From: Pedobacter metabolipauper
GTDB lineage: Bacteria > Bacteroidota > Bacteroidia > Sphingobacteriales > Sphingobacteriaceae
DNA length: 64,000 nt
Direction: 5' to 3'
NCBI RefSeq assembly: GCF_004362715.1
Contig: NZ_SNYC01000009.1
Coordinates: 1-64,000 of the forward strand
Shown: positions 27,606-35,531 of the stretch, one piece after another
How the letters are laid out: each line of letters begins with the position of its first letter
How positions within the stretch are numbered: position 1 is the first letter of the stretch
The notes under the pieces: model-generated
What the model was told of the DNA's origin: nothing
What the model saw: only the letters and a program-made list of their open reading frames with translations
Databases searched by the model: none
Position numbers and translations under genes: made by a program

Positions 27606-29264
27606 ATGAAGACCATATTTTTCCAAAAATCTCTTTTTGCTCTTTTAATGATCATTTGTGCAGCCCCTGCTGGATTTGCCCAGAACACCGTTAAAAAGAG
27701 CAAACCCAACATCATTCTGATCATGGCTGACGACCTCGGCTATTCGGATATCGGCTCTTATGGTTCTGAGATCCAAACGCCAAACCTCGACCGGCTGGCC
27801 AGTGAAGGTCTGCGCTTAAAGGAGTTTTATAATAATTCGATCTGTGCACCAACCAGGGCGTCGCTTTTAACAGGCCAGTATCAGCATAAAGCTGGGGTGG
27901 GTTATTTCTCCAATGACCTTGGTCTGCCTGCCTATCAGGGTTACCTGAATGCAGCTTCCTTAACACTTGCTGAAGTGCTTAAGGAAAACGGTTATGCTAC
28001 ACTCACATCAGGAAAATGGCATGTATCTGGTGATAACGTCAGTATGCCCTGGCAGCGGGGATTTGATTCGGTCTACCCAAGAGATGAGAATTCTGCCAGG
28101 TCAGGTGCCCCGCAGGAGCGCACGCTGGTTTCTGATGGAAATGGGTTTCCTGTATCTGCGTATTTCCAGACCAATGTGATTACCAAAAATGCCGTTGACT
28201 TTATCGATCAGGAAAGCAAAAAAGAGAAACCCTTCTTCTTGTATCTTGCTTATACCGCACCACATTGGCCATTGGTTGCCTTGCCGGAAGATATTGCCAG
28301 GTACAAAGGCAAATACGATAAGGGCTGGGATGAGTTGAGAAAGGAACGCTTCGAGCGCCAGAAAAAGCTGGGCATTGTTGCTGCCAACGCAAAACTTTCT
28401 GTAAAGGATGAAGACATTTACGACTGGAGCCGTTTATCTTTTGACCAGCGGCAGCAATGGGCTAAAAAGATGGAGGTTTATGCCGCTATGGTTGACCGCC
28501 TGGATCAGGGTATTGGAGCGGTACTGGAGAAATTAAAGCAGACCGGACAGGCTGAAAATACACTGATCGTATTTATATCCGACAATGGTGCTCCCGCGGA
28601 GGACCTTGTAAAATGGCACAATGGTGCTACGAAGAACAGCGGCCCTGTAGGTTCAAACGGTTCTTATGAATCGCAAAGCAAGAACTGGTCTTACGCCTCT
28701 AACACTCCTTTTCTTGCATTTAAAGATTATATGTATGAGGGCGGTATCAGTTCTCCTTTTATCGCCTGGTATCCTGCAAAAATTAAAGCCGGCGAAATTG
28801 CAAAAGGCACCGGGCATATCATTGATATTGCCCCGACCTTTTATGAACTCGCTGGTACAAAATATCCGGCAAAGTATAAAAATACAGCTTCCAATCCGCT
28901 TCCGGGTAAAAGCTTGCTGCCTGTTCTTTTTGGTAAACAGTCTGAAGTAGTAAGACCTGAAGGCCTGTTTTGGGAAAGAGCCGGTAACCGTGCTGTGCGC
29001 GATGGCAACTGGAAGCTGGTTTCTACGTACCCATCCTATACCTGGGAATTGTACAACCTGGAAACGGACAGAGGCGAGACGACAAATGTTGCCCGCACCA
29101 ACCACGATGTAGTGAGCAGGCTTTCTGTGAAGTACTTTGATTGGGCAAAGCGAACCGGTGTTGTTGATTTCAGCACACTGGAAGCCAAAGAGCCTCAATC
29201 CATGAAAGACTTTAGGAAAAGTAAGGTGCAGGAACCTGCCGGTGCTGGCTTTGGTGTACAATAG
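27606..29264 (+). CDS. Secreted arylsulfatase, AtsA-like, paralogue of the preceding gene
   Basis: 552 residues with signal peptide FALLMIICAAPAGFAQ. It has metal-binding Asp42-Asp43 in ADDLG, the signature CAPTRASLLTG with formylglycine Cys80, and FISDNG for further metal ligands. It is clearly homologous to the sulfatase encoded 29 bp upstream along its whole length, but the middle region (KWHVSGDNVSMPWQRGF versus KWHVGDDKDQWPNQRGF) and the C-terminus differ, so the two probably have different substrates. It is the last gene of the operon; an 18-bp perfect inverted repeat follows (29312-29359). Confidence 0.92.
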   Translation: MKTIFFQKSLFALLMIICAAPAGFAQNTVKKSKPNIILIMADDLGYSDIGSYGSEIQTPNLDRLASEGLRLKEFYNNSICAPTRASLLTGQYQHKAGVGYFSNDLGLPAYQGYLNAASLTLAEVLKENGYATLTSGKWHVSGDNVSMPWQRGFDSVYPRDENSARSGAPQERTLVSDGNGFPVSAYFQTNVITKNAVDFIDQESKKEKPFFLYLAYTAPHWPLVALPEDIARYKGKYDKGWDELRKERFERQKKLGIVAANAKLSVKDEDIYDWSRLSFDQRQQWAKKMEVYAAMVDRLDQGIGAVLEKLKQTGQAENTLIVFISDNGAPAEDLVKWHNGATKNSGPVGSNGSYESQSKNWSYASNTPFLAFKDYMYEGGISSPFIAWYPAKIKAGEIAKGTGHIIDIAPTFYELAGTKYPAKYKNTASNPLPGKSLLPVLFGKQSEVVRPEGLFWERAGNRAVRDGNWKLVSTYPSYTWELYNLETDRGETTNVARTNHDVVSRLSVKYFDWAKRTGVVDFSTLEAKEPQSMKDFRKSKVQEPAGAGFGVQ

Positions 29265-29311
29265 TTCAAGTTGGTTGTTCCATTAAACAGTGCGTCATTC
29301 TCAATTTACCT

Positions 29312-29359
29312 ATTGATTCGTCAGATATTCATTTTAACATAAATATCTGACGAATCAAT
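29312..29359. terminator. 18-bp perfect inverted repeat, probable operon end
   Basis: Arms 29312-29329 and 29342-29359 are perfectly complementary with a 12-nt loop. There is no U-tract, so either an mRNA 3' stabiliser, a weak terminator, or a mobile-element footprint. It sits 48 bp after the last sulfatase stop codon. Confidence 0.5.
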
Positions 29360-29422
29360 TAGATACCGGCTGTACTTCCACAAGTTCCTGCTGCTGACAA
29401 TTGTGATTCCTTCTTGTTATGA

Positions 29423-29476
29423 TTCGACTAAATTGATGATATATCGGACAAAATTGATGATAATCGGACAAATAAG
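29423..29476. repeat. Three copies of a 20-bp tandem repeat
   Basis: Copies start at 29423, 29443 and 29463 (the last truncated after about 12 bp), with core TCGGACAAAATTGATGATA. The exact 20-bp period resembles the multiple terminal repeats to which IS21-type transposases bind, but no transposase gene or opposite end is present. Confidence 0.5.
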
Positions 29477-29603
29477 TATGCTTGTTTACTAAAGTATTTA
29501 TAAATATAATAACCTAAAATGGTATGACAAACTTAGCCATGGTTCTAATTTGAAGTTAATTAAAACATAATTTTTAAAGTGATGTTGATTTAGTATCACA
29601 TAA

Positions 29604-30578
29604 ATGGATACTCAAATGCTATATCATAAAACTATTGTAATTACGGGCGCGTCTAGCGGGGTTGGAAAAGCCATTGCGCTGGAGTTTGCGCCACACCAGG
29701 TAAATTTAGTCCTTGCATCCAGAAATGAGACGGCACTGCAGGAAGTGGCCGACGAATGTACTGCATTGGGTTCGGTAGTTAAGATCGTACTGACTGATGT
29801 TACTGATCCGGGAGCGATGATCCTGCTTGCTGATGAGGCCAGTGCTTATACCGGCCAAATAGATGTTTGGATCAATAATGCCGGCTTATTGGCTGCCGGT
29901 ACTTTCGACGAGACGCCAATGGCCGTGCATGACCAGGTCATTAAAACAAATTTGATGGGCTATCTGCATGGTGCACATGCTGTTCTCCCCTATTTTAAGA
30001 AACAAGGGTATGGAACGCTGATCAACAACATTTCAATTGGCGGTTTTTTACCGGTACCTTTTGGCGTTGGCTATTCAGCGAGTAAATTTGGACTCCGTGG
30101 ATTTTCTGCCGCATTGAAAGCTGAGCTAACGGAATGGCCTGATATCCACATTTGCGACGTATTCCCTGCTTTTTTAGATACCCCCGGGATTCAGCATGCT
30201 GCAAACTATACTGGTAAGCAGTTAAAACCTGCCCCTCCGGTGTATGATCCGGCACGGGTGGCCATTGCAGTGATTAAGCTTGCGCAAAATCCGAAGCCTG
30301 AGGTTATGGTTGGCAGCTTATCAACGGTACTCAGACTTGCGTATGGTGTGTTTCCTAAATTAACCCGTACCATTACGGCTAAGGTGATATCCCACTATTT
30401 AAAGCAGGCCCAACCCATGTTAAAATCAGACGGAAATGTTTTTGTTCCGGTTAGTTACGGTAATGCCGTTTACGGAGGATGGGGTGTTCCCGGTAAACCC
30501 AAGGCGCATCGCAAGTATATTGCGGCAGGTATTGTACTGATATCTGCTGTTAGCTTGTTGCTATTGAGAAAGAGATGA
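29604..30578 (+). CDS. SDR family oxidoreductase with C-terminal membrane anchor
   Basis: 324 residues, longer than classical SDRs. TGASSGVG is at 14-21, Arg40 after the second strand suggests NADP(H), NNAG is at 91-94, and Tyr157-x-x-x-Lys161 is in YSASK. The C-terminal extension (about 260-324) ends in a hydrophobic helix IAAGIVLISAVSLLLL and a basic tail RKR, so the enzyme is probably held at the inner membrane facing the cytoplasm. The substrate is unknown, perhaps a lipid or retinol-like compound as in other anchored SDRs (inference). It is a single gene with a hairpin after its stop. Confidence 0.88.
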   Translation: MDTQMLYHKTIVITGASSGVGKAIALEFAPHQVNLVLASRNETALQEVADECTALGSVVKIVLTDVTDPGAMILLADEASAYTGQIDVWINNAGLLAAGTFDETPMAVHDQVIKTNLMGYLHGAHAVLPYFKKQGYGTLINNISIGGFLPVPFGVGYSASKFGLRGFSAALKAELTEWPDIHICDVFPAFLDTPGIQHAANYTGKQLKPAPPVYDPARVAIAVIKLAQNPKPEVMVGSLSTVLRLAYGVFPKLTRTITAKVISHYLKQAQPMLKSDGNVFVPVSYGNAVYGGWGVPGKPKAHRKYIAAGIVLISAVSLLLLRKR

Positions 30579-30590
30579 TTATTAGTTTAT

Positions 30591-30625
30591 AATGAAAGCT
30601 TCCCAAAACAGGGAGCTTTCATTAT
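30591..30625 (+). terminator. Hairpin terminator after the anchored SDR
   Basis: Stem aatgaaagct-t-ccc (30591-30604) / gggagctttcatt (30611-30623) with one bulged T and a 6-nt loop, 12 bp past the stop codon. The following sequence is AT-rich but not a clean T-run. Confidence 0.65.
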
Positions 30626-30698
30626 ATAATATCTTTAAGTTTATATTTTCATGGATAGACCCATTAGAGATTGCAGAACATTAACTCAAATTAGTTCG

Positions 30699-30706
30699 TA
30701 CCTTTG
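30699..30706 (+). promoter_or_regulatory. -7 promoter element TACCTTTG of the small-protein gene
   Basis: Perfect match to TAnnTTTG, 20 bp before the ATG at 30726. The -33 element is not clear; the nearest TTG (30671-30673) is a few bases too far upstream. Confidence 0.45.
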
Positions 30707-30725
30707 TCAGGAATATTAAAACACC

Positions 30726-30968
30726 ATGGCAGTATTACATAGAAAAGAAGAGAAAATTGAAGTTGTGCTTAGTAAGCTTCCAAAAGATTATACCGATAAA
30801 CAGTTTGTAGATATGTTCATTGAGCTTTACTCAAAGGATTGGGGAAAGATCAAAGCGAACTACCTGAAACATTCTCAGGATAAAGAACCGGGCACAGTTA
30901 TCGTGATGCCTAAACCAGAGCTTTACCTGAAAAGTATTTTAACCGTTTACCTGGAAAATAATAAATAA
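30726..30968 (+). CDS. Small conserved-type hypothetical protein (80 aa)
   Basis: 80 residues, charged and soluble, with no signal peptide or membrane segment: MAVLHRKEEKIEVVLSKL then a helical region with FVDMFIELYSKDWGKI and a C-terminal PELYLKSILTVYLENN. I do not recognise a named domain. A good -7 promoter element lies just upstream and a bidirectional terminator begins within its stop codon, so it is a genuine monocistronic gene. The architecture suggests a small cytosolic, possibly nucleic-acid- or protein-binding protein, but nothing in the sequence proves it. Confidence 0.75.
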   Translation: MAVLHRKEEKIEVVLSKLPKDYTDKQFVDMFIELYSKDWGKIKANYLKHSQDKEPGTVIVMPKPELYLKSILTVYLENNK

Positions 30969-30992
30969 CCCGCTCAGCAGGTTATTTATTAT
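30958..30992. terminator. Bidirectional terminator overlapping a stop codon
   Basis: Perfect 13-bp stem (30958-30970 / 30980-30992) with a 9-nt loop, A-rich on the left arm and T-rich on the right. It overlaps the TAA of the 80-residue ORF and lies between converging genes. Confidence 0.75.
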
Positions 30993-31002
30993 GCCGCATC
31001 TA

Positions 31003-31908
31003 CTATTTACCGGCAATCAGTTCGTGGTTAACCATAGCGCCCGACCTTGAGCCGGCGGAAACGGCCATAGCTACGGCTCTAAACGGCGTAGTATTGTCTC
31101 CCGCTGCATAAATACCCGGAACGGTTGTTTTCTGGAAATCATCTACCTGGATATATCCATTCTCATCTAATGCACATCCCAATTCTTTAGGAATTTGGCA
31201 ATGTTGTTCAAATGGGAGCCTGGCATACATGGCGTCGATGGATGCTGCGCTTCCGTCTTTAAACATCAGTTGTTTAATAGATCCGTTACTGTGGTCTATT
31301 GTTTTGATCTCCTTTTCATTTACGATGATATTTAATGCGGCCAGTTCGCTGCGGTGCTCAGCACTGATGGTCGATTTTCCATTGGTAAAGATGCTAAGTT
31401 CCCCTGCCCAGTGGTTGATCAGGCGGCCAAATTCAAAGGCCATATCCCCATTGATCAAGATGCCGGTTGGCTGTTCGCGGTATTCATAACCATGACAATA
31501 CGGACAATGAATCACAGAAATGCCCCAGCTTTCTGCAAATCCGGGGATATCTGGCATCACGTCTTTTATTCCTGTGGCAAACAACAGTTTTTTAGCCTGC
31601 ACATTTTCACCAGAAGAAAGAGACACTTCAAATTGGCTGTTCTTTCCATTTATGGTAGTAACCAACCCATTTCTATACTCAACGGTTGGATATGCCGACA
31701 GCTGTTCTTTTGCTATTGCCGCTATTCTTGCTGGTGTGTTTCCATCCTGGGTTAAAAAATTATGGGAGTGCGGCGTTTGAATGTTACATGGTTTTCCGCC
31801 GTCGACAATGAGTACATTGCGAATTGCACGACCTAAAGCCATGCCTGCTGATAATCCGGCATAACTTCCGCCAATGATTACCACATCGTATTTTTTAGTA
31901 GCTAACAT
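31003..31908 (-). CDS. Thioredoxin-reductase-like FAD/NAD(P) oxidoreductase
   Basis: 301 residues. The FAD-binding motif is IIGGSYAGLSAG (11-22), the redox-active pair HCPYCHG has Cys135 and Cys138, and a C-terminal FAD motif YAAGDNTTPFRAVAMAV closes the protein. It matches the short thioredoxin-reductase-like flavoproteins of Bacteroidota rather than housekeeping TrxB: the redox motif is CPYC followed by HG, and the second nucleotide-binding region is poorly conserved (ILINGDMAFEFG). It is probably cytosolic. The promoter region contains a perfect 17-bp palindrome, so expression is likely controlled by a repressor, perhaps a redox- or compound-sensing MarR- or Rrf2-type protein (inference). 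Confidence 0.88.
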   Translation of the reverse strand: MLATKKYDVVIIGGSYAGLSAGMALGRAIRNVLIVDGGKPCNIQTPHSHNFLTQDGNTPARIAAIAKEQLSAYPTVEYRNGLVTTINGKNSQFEVSLSSGENVQAKKLLFATGIKDVMPDIPGFAESWGISVIHCPYCHGYEYREQPTGILINGDMAFEFGRLINHWAGELSIFTNGKSTISAEHRSELAALNIIVNEKEIKTIDHSNGSIKQLMFKDGSAASIDAMYARLPFEQHCQIPKELGCALDENGYIQVDDFQKTTVPGIYAAGDNTTPFRAVAMAVSAGSRSGAMVNHELIAGK

Positions 31909-31924
31909 ATTTTCTATTGCTTAA

Positions 31925-31972
31925 ATGCAATTAAATTGCATGTCCAAATGTAGCCAATATTTTTAATTGCAA
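31925..31972 (-). promoter_or_regulatory. Promoter and palindromic operator of the thioredoxin-reductase-like gene
   Basis: On the minus strand a -7 element TACATTTG (31945-31952) is preceded at 17 bp by a TTG -33 element (31970-31972). A perfect palindrome, ATGCAATT-A-AATTGCAT (31925-31941), lies just downstream of the -7 box, over the expected start site. A second set of TTGCAA half-sites lies over the -33 region. This arrangement fits repression by a dimeric regulator. Confidence 0.6.
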
Positions 31973-32071
31973 CATTATTGCAGCTAAATTTAACCAGAAA
32001 AATACGTCATTGTGATCAGAAAATGAGAAAGGTTACGGTTGAATGAGAAAAGTTTCTGGTAAGCCTTGGGG

Positions 32072-34537
32072 TCAAATTGCTTTTGCTTTCCATTTATTAA
32101 ACTTAGCATAAAAAGTATCAAAATCAAATGGTTTGCTCAGATAATCGTCCATACCTGCATTGAGGCAGTCTTGCTTATCTTTTTCATAGGCACCTGCGGT
32201 CATGGCTATAATCACCGGCCGCTTGTCGCCATATTTCTTAATGACACTTCTTGTCGCTTCATAACCATCCATTTCCGGCATTTGAACATCCATATAGATC
32301 AGGTCATAATGCTGTCTTTCCAATGAGGCCAGTACTTCTAATCCGTTGGATACAACATCACAGTTGAGGCCAATGTTCTTAAATGCATTGACCATGATCT
32401 TCTGGTTGATCAGGTTATCTTCGGCAACGAGGATGGCCACTTTTTCGGTTTCATGAGTTGTTACCGTATCTGTTTTGGCATGAACAGGGTCTGCTTTCTT
32501 TTCTTCAGGAGCATTTGACAGCACCTCTTTTAATACTTTATGAAAGTAATTTGGCTTGATGGGCTTATCAAGTATTGCAGCAAATAACTGACCATCGCTG
32601 GTATTCCTTCCCGGAAACTGACCGGCCGAGCTGAATAGCACAAGTGGTATGGTATATTTTTTCCTGATCTCATGGGCAGTATCAATGCCGTTCATCCCCG
32701 GCATGAGGAGATCAACAACTACAACATCATAGGTGTTTTGTGCCAGGCAATCCAGTCCTTCATTACCGCTTTTTGCAATATCGGCATGCATTCCCCAAAG
32801 TGCACAATGGGTTTTAAGGATGTATAAATTCGTATGATTGTCATCAATGATCAGGGCTCTCTTTCCATTGAGGTCTTTTTGAACTGGTGTGGGTTTAAGG
32901 GTCTTTAGTACTTCATTGGCATTAACGGGGATGGTAAAGATAAACGTTGTGCCCACATGCTCTTCGCTTTCTACCCGGATGTGTCCGTTCATTTTCTGCA
33001 CCAGGCGTGAGCTGATGGCCAGGCCAAGTCCGGTACCGCCATATTTACGTGTTGTGGAAGAATCAACCTGCGAGAATGACGTGAAAAGCTTGTGCATTTT
33101 ATCTGCTGGTATTCCAATGCCGGTATCTTTAACACTGAATTCCAGTTCGTAGAGACTGTCTATCCTTTTGTTCATCTTTATACGGATCAGGATCTCTCCT
33201 TCTTCTGTAAACTTAATGGCATTACCTACGAGGTTTACAATGATCTGCCGGATGCGGGTCATATCGCCGATGATCTCCAGCGGCACATCGGTATCGATGA
33301 GGTAGAGCAGTTCCAATTTCTTCTGCTGTGCCTTAAGAGCCATCAAATCGTAGGTTTCTTCGATCACCTTATACAGCAGGAATGGATGTTCTTCGAGTTC
33401 GAGTTTACCGGATTCGATTTTTGAGAAATCAAGGATCTCATTGATGATCTCCAGCAGGGAGTCTGCACTGATTCTTATCGACTCTACATAGTCGTGCTGC
33501 TCTTCGGTAAGTTTGGTATTGTCGAGCAAACTGGTCATTCCCATTACACCGTTCATAGGTGTTCTGATCTCATGGCTCATATTGGCCAGGAATTCAGATT
33601 TGGCCATATTCTGAGACTCGGCGAGTTTGGTTTTCTCTTCGAGTTCGGCATTCAGTTCTTTCAGGTGCTGATCGATCAGGTATTTGGCGGTAACATCTTC
33701 AAACATCCACAGCCTGCCGCTGACGTGTTCTGAGATGGTTGGTGTTGAACACACGTTAAGTACCCGGGTTTCCGGGTTTGAATAGATCCAGTGCCAGTCG
33801 CTAATGTGTTTGTCTTTAGACTGAAAAAGCGCTTGTCCCTTTTTTGAGATCTCCTCATGGTTATCGGCTGTGGCACGCAGTTTCTGCATTAAACCGGCGA
33901 GTACTGCCGGCGATACATTGCCTCCGGGAATGCCGAACAGCTTAGCTGCTTTATCATTGATCCAGCTGTTCTTTCCGGAATCGTCAATAAACACAATGTT
34001 CTGCGGTACAGACTGCAGTATCGAGTTGAAACGTACCTTTAATTCTTCGAGGGCGTAATAGGTGCGTGATAATTTTAGGGTTTCCTTGATTTTTAGCAGA
34101 CAGGCCTGTATAAATTCTTTAAAGTCGTCATTAAAATCAAACTGGCTGTCCCATTCCAGTACCAGGCAGCCCTGGAAGTCGATTTCATGAAATGGGATAA
34201 GTACTGCGGCAGCTGCATTTTTGAATTGTGCTGTTAAGTTGATATCCAGTTCTAAAAATGGCATATCGGAAAAGATGGCTTGATCATTCACATTTTTCAA
34301 TGCTTCGGGATCAATATATTTCTTTTTAACGGATTCACCAGGGACGACCACGCTTAACGTTACTTCATCTTCTTTTTTAACAATGAGCAGGCGATCGGCT
34401 TCGGCGAGCGACTTGAGCAGGATCGTATTTTTTTTCATGATCGTGCTCCAGCCTTCATAGGTTTCACTCTGAAGCTCCTGGCTAATAAATTTTAGCGCTC
34501 GTTTGGCCCAGTTTATAGCTGCTCGATTTTCATCCAT
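32072..34537 (-). CDS. Hybrid sensor histidine kinase with PAS domain and two receiver domains
   Basis: 821 residues, with no membrane segment seen, so a cytosolic sensor. A GAF-like N-terminal domain (about 20-155) is followed by a PAS domain (about 165-290). HisKA has His322 in MSHEIRTPMNG, and the HATPase region (about 420-535) shows NLVGNAIKFTEEGEI, DTGIGIP and GTGLGLAI. REC1 (about 558-670) has phospho-acceptor Asp609 and REC2 (about 700-818) has Asp750. It resembles BarA-type hybrid kinases without an HPt domain. It begins 5 bp after the stop of the RsbQ-like hydrolase gene, so the two proteins very probably work together, with the PAS domain as the receiver of the hydrolase signal (inference). 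Confidence 0.92.
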   Translation of the reverse strand: MDENRAAINWAKRALKFISQELQSETYEGWSTIMKKNTILLKSLAEADRLLIVKKEDEVTLSVVVPGESVKKKYIDPEALKNVNDQAIFSDMPFLELDINLTAQFKNAAAAVLIPFHEIDFQGCLVLEWDSQFDFNDDFKEFIQACLLKIKETLKLSRTYYALEELKVRFNSILQSVPQNIVFIDDSGKNSWINDKAAKLFGIPGGNVSPAVLAGLMQKLRATADNHEEISKKGQALFQSKDKHISDWHWIYSNPETRVLNVCSTPTISEHVSGRLWMFEDVTAKYLIDQHLKELNAELEEKTKLAESQNMAKSEFLANMSHEIRTPMNGVMGMTSLLDNTKLTEEQHDYVESIRISADSLLEIINEILDFSKIESGKLELEEHPFLLYKVIEETYDLMALKAQQKKLELLYLIDTDVPLEIIGDMTRIRQIIVNLVGNAIKFTEEGEILIRIKMNKRIDSLYELEFSVKDTGIGIPADKMHKLFTSFSQVDSSTTRKYGGTGLGLAISSRLVQKMNGHIRVESEEHVGTTFIFTIPVNANEVLKTLKPTPVQKDLNGKRALIIDDNHTNLYILKTHCALWGMHADIAKSGNEGLDCLAQNTYDVVVVDLLMPGMNGIDTAHEIRKKYTIPLVLFSSAGQFPGRNTSDGQLFAAILDKPIKPNYFHKVLKEVLSNAPEEKKADPVHAKTDTVTTHETEKVAILVAEDNLINQKIMVNAFKNIGLNCDVVSNGLEVLASLERQHYDLIYMDVQMPEMDGYEATRSVIKKYGDKRPVIIAMTAGAYEKDKQDCLNAGMDDYLSKPFDFDTFYAKFNKWKAKAI

Positions 34538-34542
34538 GCGGT

Positions 34543-35343
34543 CTATATAAACGCTTTAATTGCTGAAATTATTTCCTGTGGCGCACTGATGTGCGGAAAA
34601 TGTCCGGTTGCATTTACATAGGTCAGGGTACTGCCGGATATATTTTCATTTAAATACTCAGCTACTGCTGCAGGTACAGCAATATCTTCCTTCGTTTGGA
34701 TCAGTAAGGTTGGCTTATTGAGTTTGGTAAGTTCTTTTCTGATGTCGGATTCGAAAATTACCTTGGCTACGGACAAGGCAATATCGGGCCTGATGGCTGC
34801 CAGTGTTTTGGCAAACCCTTCTCCAAGTTCGGGTTTATCGGGATTGGCCATGGCTACGGCAGAAAACCCGCTAACCCAGGCATAATAGTTATTGGTCATG
34901 TTCTCATACATGTCGTTCAATACCTGCTGGTTAAAACCACCAAAATAACCATCGTCATCCAGATACCGGGGTGATGCGCCGATCAGGATCATTTTAGAAA
35001 AGCATTGTGGTGCTTTTACTGCAGCGATCAGGCAGATCATGGAGCTTACGGAATGGCCGACAACAATTGCATCCTTCAGATCCAGTTCTTTAGCGATGGC
35101 CAGCAGATCATCTGCATAGGTATTTAATGTATTGTACTTTAAAGGGCTGTATGCTTTAGGATCAGCGTTGCCACCACCTACGTTATCATACAGAACAAGC
35201 CTGTAATCAGCGGCGAATGCTTGCTTTACGATATCCCAGGATGTTTTATCCGTACCAAAGCCGTGTGCAAAAATGATTGTTTTGCCGGCATTAACATTAC
35301 CTTCCAGGGTAACATTATTTTTTTTAATCAGAGAGGGACTCAT
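34543..35343 (-). CDS. RsbQ-like alpha/beta hydrolase (signal-sensing partner of the kinase)
   Basis: 266 residues, with nucleophile Ser98 in GHSVS, Asp220 in TKEDIAVPA and His248 in TGHFPH. Length, triad spacing and motifs (FAHGFGTDKTSW, DNVGGGNADPKAY, GASPRYLDDDGYFGGF) follow Bacillus subtilis RsbQ (triad Ser96/Asp219/His247), which binds a small hydrophobic ligand and activates the PAS-domain phosphatase RsbP in energy stress. KAI2/D14 plant receptors have the same fold. Here the partner is a PAS-containing hybrid histidine kinase encoded immediately downstream. The predicted role is cytosolic ligand perception or turnover feeding a phosphorelay. Strand and spacing show a two-gene operon. 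Confidence 0.87.
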   Translation of the reverse strand: MSPSLIKKNNVTLEGNVNAGKTIIFAHGFGTDKTSWDIVKQAFAADYRLVLYDNVGGGNADPKAYSPLKYNTLNTYADDLLAIAKELDLKDAIVVGHSVSSMICLIAAVKAPQCFSKMILIGASPRYLDDDGYFGGFNQQVLNDMYENMTNNYYAWVSGFSAVAMANPDKPELGEGFAKTLAAIRPDIALSVAKVIFESDIRKELTKLNKPTLLIQTKEDIAVPAAVAEYLNENISGSTLTYVNATGHFPHISAPQEIISAIKAFI

Positions 35344-35497
35344 TAATAATGTTTTCTTAGAGAATCTTAAAATATTGCTAGAAAATTAGCCATTATATTC
35401 AATAAACCTGAACTATTTGAGCACTAACTCGATTAATTTTAGATTTTTAACTTGAAATTGAATTAGAAAAGGTATTAATTATTTAATACTTAATTAT

Positions 35498-35505
35498 ACA
35501 TTTGC
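35498..35505 (+). promoter_or_regulatory. -7 promoter element TACATTTG of the secreted protease gene
   Basis: Perfect TAnnTTTG match 27 bp before the ATG at 35532. It overlaps an in-frame TTG at 35502, which argues that the TTG is not the start codon. Confidence 0.5.
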
Positions 35506-35531
35506 GGCGCACACAATTTAATGAGCCTATT

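Larger units (their letters stand above)
29265..29603. other. 339-bp intergenic region after the sulfatase operon
   Basis: No protein gene seen. It holds the 18-bp inverted repeat at 29312-29359 and the three-copy 20-bp repeat at 29423-29476, both listed separately. The rest is AT-rich. Confidence 0.6.

Noticed and set aside
28653..29261. 202-codon open frame on the minus strand inside the second sulfatase gene
   Set aside because: It lies wholly antisense to a well-supported sulfatase, has no recognisable domain and no promoter; codon shadow of the real gene.
35502..35531. TTG start of the secreted metalloprotease
   Set aside because: The codon lies inside the -7 promoter element, so it would precede the transcript.
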